Below are positions 46,375 to 56,243 of a stretch of 64,000 nt of DNA, piece by piece; within the stretch, counting starts at the first letter, position 1, and every line of letters starts with the position of its first letter. The translations under genes and the position numbers were made by a program. The notes under the pieces were generated by a model. The model did not search any database, was not told the DNA's origin, and saw only the letters and a program-made list of their open reading frames with translations. Source of the stretch: Gammaproteobacteria bacterium (lineage in GTDB: Bacteria; Pseudomonadota; Gammaproteobacteria; UBA6429; Thiohalophilaceae); the NCBI GenBank assembly GCA_016125505.1, contig WGLP01000002.1, forward strand, positions 248,001-312,000, in the 5' to 3' direction.

Positions 46375-46390
46375 GGCAAGCATTGGGCCA
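46375..46390 (-). promoter_or_regulatory. Candidate sigma-54 promoter of the TorD-fdhX-fdhAB operon
   Basis: On the minus strand TGGCCCAATGCTTGCC keeps GG-N10-GC spacing and differs from the consensus TGGCAC-N5-TTGCW at two positions (fifth and last). It lies 31 bp upstream of the TorD-type start codon. Confidence 0.68.
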
Positions 46391-46484
46391 GTGGTAAAAG
46401 CAAAAAAATGACAAATTCGGAAAGAATTACCCATGGTGTCCTGTTCATTCGTACATAACGACCCAGGTTGGGCCAATCTGTCCG

Positions 46485-46497
46485 TTCCAAAATGTCC
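46485..46497. promoter_or_regulatory. Candidate activator site upstream of the TorD-type gene
   Basis: TTCCA-AAA-TGTCC fits 10 of 13 positions of the motif GGTCA-AWA-TGWCC also found near moaA and tupA. It lies about 95-107 bp upstream of the sigma-54-like promoter, a usual enhancer distance. Flanking TGTCCG and CCAATCTG repeats are present too. Confidence 0.55.
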
Positions 46498-46530
46498 GTG
46501 AGTAACATTCTGGCCCAATCTGAAGGGGGA

Positions 46531-48147
46531 TTATTGCCGGCGCTGGTCCAGCACCCCGGCAGCCATGGCCTCTGGGTCCTGCACAATATCGGCGACCCGG
46601 CAGTCATCACACATCAGCAGGCGTTGTCTGGCGCGTTCGCTTTGAAACATCCAATGGTTTCCGAGTTTGGCCAGCATGGCATTCACCACGGATTGAGTCG
46701 CGAAGGGCTTGCCGCAACGGATGCAACACAGCGGTTCCTCATGGTGGAGGGTCACGTGTTGCTGACGTTGCAGCGGATCGGCCAGCAGACGTGGCGTCAG
46801 TGTAATCGCCTGTTCCGGACAGGCGGCCGCGCAGATGCCGCACTGCACGCAGCGGGATTCGTCAAATACCAGCATGGGTTCTTCATTGCCGGCATACACT
46901 GCATGGGTCGGGCATACCGAGGTACAACTCAGGCACAGGGTACAGGTCCTGGCGTTGACGGCGATCGTGCCAAACGGGGCGCCGGCACTGAGCGAGAGTA
47001 TCGCCTCTGCTGGCTGGCCGTGCTGATACAGGTGATCGATGGCCATAAACATCACCCGCCGCTTTTCATTGAAGCCGGCATAACTCGCCGCCGGGATATC
47101 CGGCATCATGGTCTCAACGCCATATTCGGTATTAATGTCACCAATCAGTTGGACGGCATCATCCGGGTAACCGAGGCCGTGCAGGATCTCGCGCGCCGTG
47201 GTCAGTTGCGCCTGCAGTGCAGTGATGACATTCGCCGGGATACTGCCGCCAGCAAACAGCCGGATCTGTTTTGCGCCATAAGCCAGTGTGCTTAACCAGA
47301 TATCGAGGCCGACGCTGGCGACTTCCTCTACCAGTACGGTCAAGACGTTGGGTGCGACCTGGCTTATCTTTGGCAGGTCGTCTTCGGCGACAACCAGGAT
47401 GATCGGCTGTTGTCCGTGTTTTTCGCGGTATACCTGCAGGAGTGTGCGAATGCGCTGCAGCATATCGGCCGCGCTCGGATAGTTATAGCGAATCGCGCCG
47501 GTGGGACAGACACTGGTGCAGATCCCGCCGCCCTGACATAAATACGGATTGACTTCGATGGCCTCCGCCAGGGAGGTGATGGCCTCGGCGGGGCAGGCCT
47601 CGATACAGGCGTTACAGCCCGATTTGCCCGACCGTGCGTGGGCACAAATCGACGCATCGTAATCAAAGAAGCGCGGCTTTTCGAATGTCCCCGTCAGCTC
47701 GTCGAGTTGCGCCTGTGCCTGTTGCAGGCTGTCTTCGTCGATGCCGCTGTGCAGGTAACCCAACGGTGGCAAGGGCATCGACAATTGCGGTTGCGGACTC
47801 AGGTCCAGCACCAGGTCCACGTTGAGGGTTTCATAATTCGGTTTGCCTTCGATGCCAAGGCGGAGTGTGAAATTGCCCAGATAACCCTGGATGGCGAGAG
47901 GCCGGCCAGCCAGCGGGATCACCGCGGTGGAAGGTTCTTCCGCACCGCTGACCAGCACGACCGTGGTTTTGTGTTTGTCCTGCAGGCGTGGCGCAAACTC
48001 CAGCGCCTCCATCGTGCCGATGATGGCCACACGTCCATGCGAGCGATACTCCACCCGCGCGGTGGGTTTGACGGCCAGGCCTTCCATTGCCGCCTGCGCC
48101 TGCAGCCTCGCCTGTGCATTCAGCTGTTGTTGCGTTGGCGTGTTCAT
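46531..48147 (-). CDS. Multi-cluster 4Fe-4S ferredoxin of the formate dehydrogenase cluster
   Basis: A 538-residue cytoplasmic protein with two ferredoxin blocks. The first (about 168-220) has CNACIEACPAEAI and CQGGGICTSVCPTGAI. The second (about 400-450) has CTLCLSCTSVCPTHAV and CVQCGICAAACPEQAI. A C-terminal CIRCGKPF with CDDC may bind zinc or another cluster. The middle resembles an F420-non-reducing hydrogenase delta-like domain. It is typical of FDH3-type clusters beside DUF3305/DUF3306 proteins and probably passes electrons during maturation or turnover. The start overlaps the DUF3306 stop by four bases. Confidence 0.9.
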   Translation of the reverse strand: MNTPTQQQLNAQARLQAQAAMEGLAVKPTARVEYRSHGRVAIIGTMEALEFAPRLQDKHKTTVVLVSGAEEPSTAVIPLAGRPLAIQGYLGNFTLRLGIEGKPNYETLNVDLVLDLSPQPQLSMPLPPLGYLHSGIDEDSLQQAQAQLDELTGTFEKPRFFDYDASICAHARSGKSGCNACIEACPAEAITSLAEAIEVNPYLCQGGGICTSVCPTGAIRYNYPSAADMLQRIRTLLQVYREKHGQQPIILVVAEDDLPKISQVAPNVLTVLVEEVASVGLDIWLSTLAYGAKQIRLFAGGSIPANVITALQAQLTTAREILHGLGYPDDAVQLIGDINTEYGVETMMPDIPAASYAGFNEKRRVMFMAIDHLYQHGQPAEAILSLSAGAPFGTIAVNARTCTLCLSCTSVCPTHAVYAGNEEPMLVFDESRCVQCGICAAACPEQAITLTPRLLADPLQRQQHVTLHHEEPLCCIRCGKPFATQSVVNAMLAKLGNHWMFQSERARQRLLMCDDCRVADIVQDPEAMAAGVLDQRRQ

Positions 48148-48698
48148 GATGTCTTCTCCTCGGCGCCGGCATCCGCGTCGGCCGCGTCGTCGTTGTGCGC
48201 CTGTGTGGCATTTGTCGCGGACACGGTTGCCGACGTTTCGGCTGCTGCGACTTGCTGCCCGGGTTCTGCCTGTGCCGCCTGCGGCTTACGCTTGCTTTCC
48301 ATTTCCAGGCGGTGCTTCAGGTCGACGGTGACGATGTCACCGAGCTTGGCGAACTCGGTAAAATCCTCGTCATAGTCATCCAGTCCGTCCCGCACATTGA
48401 AGCTGGCGCTCTGGAATAATTTGCGCAGGGCCTGTTTACGTAAGGCTTCACTGACCTTGGGCGAGAGAAAGCCGGTGTAATCCGAGTCCTCGGTGAGGCT
48501 TTCGATGGGCGGCATATCCGCATCGGTCAGATGCGCCACCGGTGCTGGCGACGTATCCGGTGTTTCTTGCGCATCTGTCGGCGTGGCGTGTGACTGTTGT
48601 GCCTCATGTTTGCGACGTGACCAGCGACTCAGAAAATCCTCATCAGTGTGTTCGCGCCCGGCGGGTGTCATCTCATTCGTGTCAGACTTGGTCTTCAT
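48144..48698 (-). CDS. DUF3306 protein
   Basis: The 184-residue, very acidic protein starts with a DFLSRWSRRKHEA-like segment typical of DUF3306. The middle ESLTEDSDYTGFLSPKVSEALRKQALRKLFQSASFNVRDGLDDYDEDFTEF is the conserved core. It ends in an Ala/Asp/Glu-rich, probably disordered tail. The family is found only beside formate dehydrogenase genes and is of unknown function. It overlaps its neighbours on both sides by four bases, so all three proteins are translationally coupled. Confidence 0.85.
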   Translation of the reverse strand: MKTKSDTNEMTPAGREHTDEDFLSRWSRRKHEAQQSHATPTDAQETPDTSPAPVAHLTDADMPPIESLTEDSDYTGFLSPKVSEALRKQALRKLFQSASFNVRDGLDDYDEDFTEFAKLGDIVTVDLKHRLEMESKRKPQAAQAEPGQQVAAAETSATVSATNATQAHNDDAADADAGAEEKTS

Positions 48699-49219
48699 TC
48701 GCGTCGCCCTTTGTCTTCGTTGGTCTTCCAGTCGTCGCGCTTGCGCTTTTTGCGTTTCTCCGGAGTGTAATGCTGGAGTACAAATGCCTCCGTCCAGCGG
48801 TAGAGTTCCGGCGGGATATCGATCGCGTAAACCTCTTCGTCCGTCTCGATATAGGCATGTGCTTCATCGAAACTCATGCTCACCAGAAAGGGGACGGGGA
48901 CATTTTCCTCGTTTACCCGCGCGATGACGTAACAATGCGGTTCGGGTGAGACGAGATTGAAATAATAACTTTCACATTCATCGACATGCAGCCGGATCTG
49001 GAAGCCGCTATAGAGGACCTGCATCACGTCACCCCCGCGATGCACCACCTGCGGCTCGTTGCTCTGCATGATTCCGTCGGCGATGGACATGACCCCGACG
49101 GCCTGCCATTGGTAATCACTCCATTGGCTGATCACGCTGGGTTGACGTTGCATCAATACCACGACGGGGAAAAATGCGGGTAAGGTCTGGGTCAGGTCGT
49201 TATTGCTGTTTGGCATCAT
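48695..49219 (-). CDS. DUF3305 protein
   Basis: The coding part begins at one of two tandem ATGs (49,219 or 49,216) and encodes about 174 residues. The pattern FFPVVVLMQRQPSVISQWSDYQWQAVGVM and later VYAIDIPPELYRWTEAFVLQHYTPEKRKKRKRDDW is typical of DUF3305, a companion of DUF3306 in formate dehydrogenase clusters. The open frame reaches 49,606, but the upstream part lies in regulatory DNA and lacks coding character. It is first in a leftward operon and is served by a sigma-54-like promoter 38 bp upstream. Confidence 0.85.
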   Translation of the reverse strand: MMPNSNNDLTQTLPAFFPVVVLMQRQPSVISQWSDYQWQAVGVMSIADGIMQSNEPQVVHRGGDVMQVLYSGFQIRLHVDECESYYFNLVSPEPHCYVIARVNEENVPVPFLVSMSFDEAHAYIETDEEVYAIDIPPELYRWTEAFVLQHYTPEKRKKRKRDDWKTNEDKGRRE

Positions 49220-49256
49220 CCGGATATTTACACAAGCTGAATTCAGCGAGGAAATT

Positions 49257-49272
49257 TGCAAGGAATATACCA
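49257..49272 (-). promoter_or_regulatory. Candidate sigma-54 promoter of the DUF3305-DUF3306-ferredoxin operon
   Basis: On the minus strand TGGTATATTCCTTGCA has the GG-N10-GC spacing and an exact TTGCA element; the -24 element differs at the fourth and sixth bases. It lies 38 bp before the start codon at 49,219. Confidence 0.65.
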
Positions 49273-49357
49273 GTGGTGTTGACACCGGAAATTCACCGTT
49301 GCACCACCAGTTAAGCCAGATATGTTGCACCGTCAGGAACGATTGGAATCTAAAACG

Positions 49358-49402
49358 GGTCAATATGACCAAATTGAATGGACAGGGTGGGTCAAAATGC
49401 CT
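49358..49402. promoter_or_regulatory. Two candidate activator sites between the divergent moaA and DUF3305 operons
   Basis: Site one, GGTCA-ATA-TGACC (49,358-49,370), is a perfect 5-3-5 palindrome. Site two, GGTCA-AAA-TGCCT (49,390-49,402), matches one half fully and lies 32 bp away, about three helical turns. They sit about 90 bp from the leftward and 137-169 bp from the rightward sigma-54-like promoter, good enhancer distances for both. Confidence 0.6.
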
Positions 49403-49532
49403 CACCTCAATACGAAATTTTTCCACTGCTGATACCGTTTGTTCCCATTCACTCGCAACGGCATGGGTGCCAGCGTTGAAATACCGCGTGAATCCGTTGT
49501 ATCTACGGACACGGCAGGCAGCGTCTGGCAAG

Positions 49533-49548
49533 AGGAATAATTTTTGCT
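49533..49548 (+). promoter_or_regulatory. Candidate sigma-54 promoter of moaA
   Basis: AGGAATAATTTTTGCT has GG-N10-GC spacing and an exact TTGCT -12 element; the -24 box is weak (three mismatches). It lies 32 bp before the moaA ATG, in the right place for a short leader. Confidence 0.5.
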
Positions 49549-49579
49549 TTATCTTCTGCAGTCCCGCAACGAGGCCATC

Positions 49580-50611
49580 ATGAGTAGCGTCATCGAGAAA
49601 CCACAACCTGCTACCGCCCAGACGCCGGTATTGATCGATCGCTTTGGTCGGCAGGTTAACTATTTGCGTATTTCAGTGACCGACCGTTGTGACTTGCGTT
49701 GCGTCTATTGCATGTCCGAGGATATGCAGTTTGTTCCCCGAAGCAGGCTGTTGACCCTGGAGGAGATTGTCCAGGTCGGCGCGGCCTTTGTGAACCTGGG
49801 TGTATCCAAGCTTCGGATTACCGGTGGCGAACCGCTGGTGCGCAAGAATGTCATGTACGTCTTCGATCACCTGGGTGGACTGCCGGGTTTGAAGGATTTC
49901 ACCCTGACCACGAATGGCACGCAGTTATCCCGCTATGCCAGGGACTTACGCGCGGCGGGTGTCAACCGTATCAATATCAGCCTGGACAGCCTGCAACCTG
50001 AACGCTTCAAACAAATCACCCGCACCGGTGAATTGGCCAAGGTGCTCGACGGCATCGAGGCCGCGCGCGACGCCGGTTTTGACCGGATCAAATTGAATTC
50101 CGTTGTCCTCAAGTACAAGAATCATGACGAAGTGCTGGACCTGGTGGCCTTCGCGCGGCAGAAGGGGCTGGACATCAGTTTTATCGAGGAGATGCCGCTG
50201 GGCATCGTGAACGATCACGATCGTGCCTATACCTACTATTCCAGCGATCAGATCCTGGAAGACCTGCGCCGGCACTACACGCTGACCGCCACGACAGAAA
50301 GCACCGGAGGCCCTTCGCGTTATTACCGGATGAGTGACAGTCCGACGCGTATCGGTTTCATCTCACCGCACAGTCATAATTTTTGTTCATCCTGCAACCG
50401 GGTCCGGCTGACGGCCGAGGGCAGGCTATTGCTTTGCCTGGGACAGGAACACTCCGTGGATCTGCGGCGCATCGTGCGCGACACCACCAGTTCGCGTGAG
50501 GCGTTATCGCAGGCGATCATCGCCGCGATGGCAATCAAACCCAAAGGCCACGATTTCAACCTGGCGGAGCAACCCGTTATTTTTCGTCATATGAATCATA
50601 CCGGCGGTTAG
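49580..50611 (+). CDS. moaA: GTP 3',8-cyclase MoaA
   Basis: The 343-residue radical-SAM enzyme starts molybdopterin synthesis from GTP. The ATG at 49,580 follows GAGG by five bases; an in-frame start at 49,544 lacks a site. The radical-SAM cluster lies at TDRCDLRCVYCM (Cys37, Cys41, Cys44), a KLRITGGEPLVR SAM loop follows, and the second cluster motif is FCSSCNRVRLTAEGRLLLCLG. The protein ends in Gly-Gly, needed for GTP-cyclase activity. It is first in an operon with fdhD and a regulator. Confidence 0.95.
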   Translation: MSSVIEKPQPATAQTPVLIDRFGRQVNYLRISVTDRCDLRCVYCMSEDMQFVPRSRLLTLEEIVQVGAAFVNLGVSKLRITGGEPLVRKNVMYVFDHLGGLPGLKDFTLTTNGTQLSRYARDLRAAGVNRINISLDSLQPERFKQITRTGELAKVLDGIEAARDAGFDRIKLNSVVLKYKNHDEVLDLVAFARQKGLDISFIEEMPLGIVNDHDRAYTYYSSDQILEDLRRHYTLTATTESTGGPSRYYRMSDSPTRIGFISPHSHNFCSSCNRVRLTAEGRLLLCLGQEHSVDLRRIVRDTTSSREALSQAIIAAMAIKPKGHDFNLAEQPVIFRHMNHTGG

Positions 50612-50632
50612 GCCGCCAGGGAGCGCAAGGCT

Positions 50633-51496
50633 ATGCAGACACTTGATGCAGTGCAGTTACCGCAACTCAGTCACAGTGGTCTGGAGGCGTCGGTCGCGGT
50701 GATAGCCCAGGACGAATACGGCGAATCACGTGCCGGGCACATTGCCACCGAACGTGCGCTCACGGTCTATCTGGATAAACGCGAGGTCCTGACCCTGATG
50801 ACCATGGGCACGGCGCCTGAACTCCTGGTGCTGGGCTGGCTGCGCAATCAACGCCTGTTACCGAACATCGACGCCATCAAGGCGATCCAGGTTGACTGGG
50901 AAACCGAGTCCGCCGCGGTCACGACCTACAAAGGGGTCGAAGGCCTGGACAAGAAGATGGAACACAAGACGGTCACCACCGGCTGCGGGCAAGGCACGGT
51001 CTTCGGCAGCCTGATGGATGACCTGGACAAGATTCATCTGCCGAGGACCACGATCTCACAGGCCCTGATCTATAAGCTGCTGCACAATCTGAACGAACAC
51101 AATGAAGTCTACAAGCGCGCCGGCGGGGTGCACGGTTGCTCCCTGTGCCATGCGGACAGGATTTTATATTTTGTCGAGGACGTGGGCCGGCACAACGCGG
51201 TGGACACGATTGCCGGCTATATGTGGTTACACGGCATTACCGGCGAGGACAAGATCTTTTATACCACCGGTCGCCTGACCTCGGAGATGGTCATCAAGGT
51301 GGCGCAAATGGGGATCCCGATTCTGCTGTCGCGCTCCGGCGTCACCCAAATGGGCCTGGACGTGGCGCGCAAGGTCGGGGTCACGCTGATCGCACGTGCC
51401 AAGGGTCATCACTTCATGGTTTACAATGGCGCTGAATTCATGGACTACGATGCCATTCCTGCGCGGCGGCCGGTAGCGGAACAGCAGATGGCGTAA
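50633..51496 (+). CDS. fdhD: Formate dehydrogenase accessory sulfurtransferase FdhD
   Basis: The 287-residue protein transfers sulfur from IscS to the bis-MGD cofactor so that formate dehydrogenase becomes active. Family features are VYLDKREVLTLMTMGTAPELLVLGWL near the start, GGVHGCSLCHADRILYFVEDVGRHNAVDTIAGY, and the C-terminal KGHHFMVYNG. The loop that carries CxxC in E. coli FdhD (Cys121 and Cys124) reads TTGCGQGTVFG here, so only the first cysteine is kept. The gene follows moaA by 21 bp. Confidence 0.93.
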   Translation: MQTLDAVQLPQLSHSGLEASVAVIAQDEYGESRAGHIATERALTVYLDKREVLTLMTMGTAPELLVLGWLRNQRLLPNIDAIKAIQVDWETESAAVTTYKGVEGLDKKMEHKTVTTGCGQGTVFGSLMDDLDKIHLPRTTISQALIYKLLHNLNEHNEVYKRAGGVHGCSLCHADRILYFVEDVGRHNAVDTIAGYMWLHGITGEDKIFYTTGRLTSEMVIKVAQMGIPILLSRSGVTQMGLDVARKVGVTLIARAKGHHFMVYNGAEFMDYDAIPARRPVAEQQMA

Positions 51497-51502
51497 ACCT
51501 CC

Positions 51503-52417
51503 ATGGCCACCGTGATTAATTCGCAATCGGACGTCTTCATGAGCGTCAAACAGGTCGCGGAATATCTGCACCTGAATGAGAAGAAGATTTATGAACTGGT
51601 GAGTGAGCGGCGCATCCCCGCCACCAAGATCACCGGCAAATGGATGTTCCCGCGCGAACTGGTGGATCGCTGGATGCTGGATTCGGCGCACGGTGGTTTG
51701 TTTACCGACAGGCTGATCCTCGGCGGCAGTGATGACCCCTTGCTGTATCGCCTCGTCATGCAATACGCCCAGGACACCAAGGCACGCGCGCTGATCACGT
51801 ATACGCCCACCGGCACGCGGCTCGGTCTGGATTTACTGAACAGCAACCGCATCGATGCCTGCTGCATGCACTGGGGACCGAACACGGAGAGTCACACCCG
51901 GCACCCGGCGTTACTGCATCAGTACAACCAGTATCATCATTGGGTCCTGATCCGGGCGTTTCAGCGCGAACAGGGTTTGATCATCAAGCCGCGTCTGGCC
52001 GCGATAGTGCATACGCCGGAGGACCTGTTCGATCGGCAATTCCGCTGGGCACTGCGCCAGAGCGGGGCGGGCGCGCAACGCTTTCTGCAGGAGATCCTGG
52101 GTAAACACGGGCTGAACACGAGTTCCCTCAACAGTGAAGTTACCGCCTTGTCCGAACGTGAGGCGGGTGCGGCAGTGGCGATGGATCGTGCCGATGTTGT
52201 GCCCGGTGCCCGCGCCATTGCAACGGAATTCGGGCTGGGATTTATTCCTTTCGGCTGGGAATCCTTCGACTTTGCGCTGCCGCGCGGGATCTGGTTTCGT
52301 CGCCTGTTCCAGGAATTGCTCAACCGGCTCAAGTCAGCACAATGCCAGCACCTGGCGGAGGATCTGGGCGGATATGACCTCAGCAATACCGGGCAACTGC
52401 TCTGGGGTGATGAATAG
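51503..52417 (+). CDS. Helix-turn-helix regulator with PBP-like ligand domain
   Basis: A 304-residue protein. The N-terminal 60 residues are an excisionase-type HTH (MSVKQVAEYLHLNEKKIYELVSERRIPATKITGKWMFPRELVDRWM). The rest is a cytoplasmic periplasmic-binding-protein-like domain (LILGGSDDPLLYRLVMQYAQDT, then TGTRLGLDLLNSNRIDACCMHWG and EREAGAAVAMDRADVVPGARAIATEFGLGFIPFGWESFDF). Such proteins often sit beside molybdate/tungstate and cofactor genes and are thought to sense an oxyanion or cofactor. It follows fdhD by six bases, and its stop abuts the end of the convergent kinase gene. Confidence 0.83.
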   Translation: MATVINSQSDVFMSVKQVAEYLHLNEKKIYELVSERRIPATKITGKWMFPRELVDRWMLDSAHGGLFTDRLILGGSDDPLLYRLVMQYAQDTKARALITYTPTGTRLGLDLLNSNRIDACCMHWGPNTESHTRHPALLHQYNQYHHWVLIRAFQREQGLIIKPRLAAIVHTPEDLFDRQFRWALRQSGAGAQRFLQEILGKHGLNTSSLNSEVTALSEREAGAAVAMDRADVVPGARAIATEFGLGFIPFGWESFDFALPRGIWFRRLFQELLNRLKSAQCQHLAEDLGGYDLSNTGQLLWGDE

Positions 52418-52418
52418 C

Positions 52419-54506
52419 CTAGCCGGCGTCTTCTTCGATAGCCCTTAATTGCTCGACGATCGTCTCTTCGTCCTCAACCAGGACCGGTTCGCGCAGCAGC
52501 CACACGCTAAACTGCGTGCCGACCTGCAGGTTCGACTTCACCGTAATATTGCCGCCGTAGCGGCGGATCAGGCCGTAACTGACGGACAGGCCAAGCCCGG
52601 TACCTTCGCCCTGACCCTTGGTGCTGTAAAAGGGATTGAAGATATGCCCCAGCAGTTCCTCCTCCATGCCGGAACCATTGTCGATCACATCGATCGCCAC
52701 ACCGCGGTCTTCCCAGTTACGGGTAACGATCTGGATCCTGCCATTTTTATCCGGCAGGGCGTGGATTGCATTGACCAGCAGGTTGACCAGCACCTGTTGC
52801 AGTTCCTGCTGATTGATCTGCACCGTCATCCCTGCGTTCAGGGCGAGATCGATCGTAAATGAATTTGTTTTACGCAGGTGCTGAACCAGCTTCAGCGTAT
52901 CCTTGACCAGATAGTTGACATCGACGTCACTGATATAACCGGCATACTCATCGGGTCGCGCATACTGCAACAGGTTGCGGATGATCTCCTGGATTCGGTA
53001 AACCTGTTGCACGATCAAATCCAGTTCGTGCCGGTAAGGTGTCAGCAGCGTGCCCAGTTCGGCCACGATCATATCGAGATTGCCCAGGATCACCTGGGTC
53101 GGATTATTGATTTCATGCGCGACACCCGCGGCGAGTTCGCCCAGGGCGGCCAGTTTTTCCGCCACCACCAGTTGCTGTCGCGTCTGCCGCAGGACACTGA
53201 TCGTGCGCTGCAGATCCGCATTTTTGTGTTGCAATTCCGCGGTGCGTTCCGCCACCTTGGTTTCGAGCTGGTCCGCCCATGCCTGCAGCTGTTCATTGCG
53301 CTCCTGCAACAGATCCAGCATGACGTCGAATTCTCTTGCCAGTACACCAATTTCATCCTGCGATGCCACCTTGCCAATCCTGCGCGCCTCACCGGAACGT
53401 GTGGCATGGACCACGGCGGTCATGGCCTCGAGGGGTTTGAAAATGGATTTGGCGCCACGGATTGCCACCAGCGACGACAGGATCATCAGTACGATGAACA
53501 GCAGCACTAAAACGACCAGGGCCTGTAACAAGGCGTTGCGGTAGGGTGCCTCGAGATAGCCGGAGTACAACATGCCGACGCGCTGACCGTTCTCATCGAG
53601 GATCGGTTCATAGGCGGAGATATACCAGTCGTTTACGACAAACGCGCGATCTATCCAGATCTTGCCCTGATCCAGCACGCGCGTGCGCACCTGATCGGAA
53701 ACCCGCGTACCGAGCGCGCGCTCGCCAGGCGCGAGCGGCACGTTGGTGGTGATGCGGACGTCATCCAGGAAGACAGTGACCGTGCCGAGGCTGCCCTTCA
53801 GCAAACTGCCACTACCGTAAACCAGGTTCCGAATCGCATCGACAAAACTGAAATTATTATTCAGCAACACACCGCCATCCAGTAAGGCAAGCACATCCCC
53901 CACCTGATTTTTGATGGGATAGATCGCCCGGATCATCATGCCGCGATCTTCCTTGCGTCTTGCGGACGGGCGCGCATAAGGCGTCTTGAGCAGGGGTAAC
54001 TCGATCTTGCGCGGCAGAAACGGGTCCTCGTTGGCCAGGTCGGCCTGGCTGAATATCTCGACATTGACCACGGGTTTGCCCTGCGCCGCCTGTAACAGGG
54101 TGGCCGAGGATCGATCCCGGCCGGTGTCCGATTCAAACAGGCGATTGCCGGCGACGTCAGTGATGTGCAGGTAGGTGAAGTTGGCGTTGAATTTCAGCGT
54201 GCTGAGTTGTTGTTGAATCTCGGCCTTGTCCTTCCTGGTCAATGCGGTCCTGAATGTATAGGACTCGGCAAGGCGCCCGAGGTTTGACAAATAATCCTGG
54301 CGCAAGCGACCGAAGACATCATCCGCCACCCGCAGGTCCGTCCTGACCTTCCGGAATAATTGATCGTAAGTGAAACTGGCGCCCCAATAGATCGCCAGCG
54401 CGAGCACGATCGGCATGACCAGCAAAATCGGGAATAACACCAGTACCAACAGCTTGTAACGAACCGTCTCGCGGACGACTCGATTAATGCGTTGGAACAG
54501 ACCCAT
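52419..54506 (-). CDS. Sensor histidine kinase
   Basis: A 695-residue inner-membrane kinase. A first helix near residues 17-44 precedes a large periplasmic sensor domain (about 50-320, with a cache-like character, FTYLHITDVAGNRLFES and GMLYSGYLEAPYRNA). A second helix at about 327-350 is followed by a HAMP linker, a coiled coil (NEQLQAWADQLETKVAERTAELQ), the HisKA motif GVAHEINNPTQVILG and a HATPase domain with NLLVNAIHAL, DNGSGM and GTGLGLSVSYG. It lies six bases downstream of the sigma-54 activator gene and is probably its partner. The signal is unknown; formate or another anion is a guess. Confidence 0.93.
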   Translation of the reverse strand: MGLFQRINRVVRETVRYKLLVLVLFPILLVMPIVLALAIYWGASFTYDQLFRKVRTDLRVADDVFGRLRQDYLSNLGRLAESYTFRTALTRKDKAEIQQQLSTLKFNANFTYLHITDVAGNRLFESDTGRDRSSATLLQAAQGKPVVNVEIFSQADLANEDPFLPRKIELPLLKTPYARPSARRKEDRGMMIRAIYPIKNQVGDVLALLDGGVLLNNNFSFVDAIRNLVYGSGSLLKGSLGTVTVFLDDVRITTNVPLAPGERALGTRVSDQVRTRVLDQGKIWIDRAFVVNDWYISAYEPILDENGQRVGMLYSGYLEAPYRNALLQALVVLVLLFIVLMILSSLVAIRGAKSIFKPLEAMTAVVHATRSGEARRIGKVASQDEIGVLAREFDVMLDLLQERNEQLQAWADQLETKVAERTAELQHKNADLQRTISVLRQTRQQLVVAEKLAALGELAAGVAHEINNPTQVILGNLDMIVAELGTLLTPYRHELDLIVQQVYRIQEIIRNLLQYARPDEYAGYISDVDVNYLVKDTLKLVQHLRKTNSFTIDLALNAGMTVQINQQELQQVLVNLLVNAIHALPDKNGRIQIVTRNWEDRGVAIDVIDNGSGMEEELLGHIFNPFYSTKGQGEGTGLGLSVSYGLIRRYGGNITVKSNLQVGTQFSVWLLREPVLVEDEETIVEQLRAIEEDAG

Positions 54507-54512
54507 AGGAGT

Positions 54513-55922
<1,410 letters not shown>

Positions 55923-56031
55923 GGTATGGCACCCTCACACTGAATATTAGCGTTTTATAAAATTGTTATCCTTGTGGATTGCACGAGTAAAACAGGTGAG
56001 ACAATTTATCGCAGTTTACTCGGCTGGGCTT

Positions 56032-56167
56032 GGACATTTTGACGCATATCCCGTATTCATACTAGCACCGGATCGGAGCGAAGGTGAATCCTATTCTCTA
56101 ATTACTTCTAGCTTGTTGTTTTTCTATAAATTTATTTTCCGATATCGCTGTAGCATTCAGTTTGTCC
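56032..56167. promoter_or_regulatory. Candidate activator sites upstream of tupA
   Basis: GGACA-TTT-TGACG (56,032-56,044) is, on the other strand, CGTCA-AAA-TGTCC, matching GGTCA-AWA-TGWCC at 12 of 13 positions. It lies about 140 bp before the sigma-54-like promoter. A weaker copy, ATTCA-GTT-TGTCC, lies at 56,155-56,167. The rest of the 321-bp gap between the divergent activator and tupA genes (55,923-56,243) shows no gene. Confidence 0.58.
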
Positions 56168-56179
56168 ACTTGTTCACAC

Positions 56180-56195
56180 TGGCATATCGATTGCT
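56180..56195 (+). promoter_or_regulatory. Candidate sigma-54 promoter of the tup operon
   Basis: TGGCATATCGATTGCT matches the consensus TGGCAC-N5-TTGCW at all but one position and keeps the GG-N10-GC spacing. It lies 48 bp before the tupA ATG. Confidence 0.78.
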
Positions 56196-56243
56196 ATTCG
56201 CAATAGAAACATCAACGCAATACTGCAGCAGGGGATTCTCATC

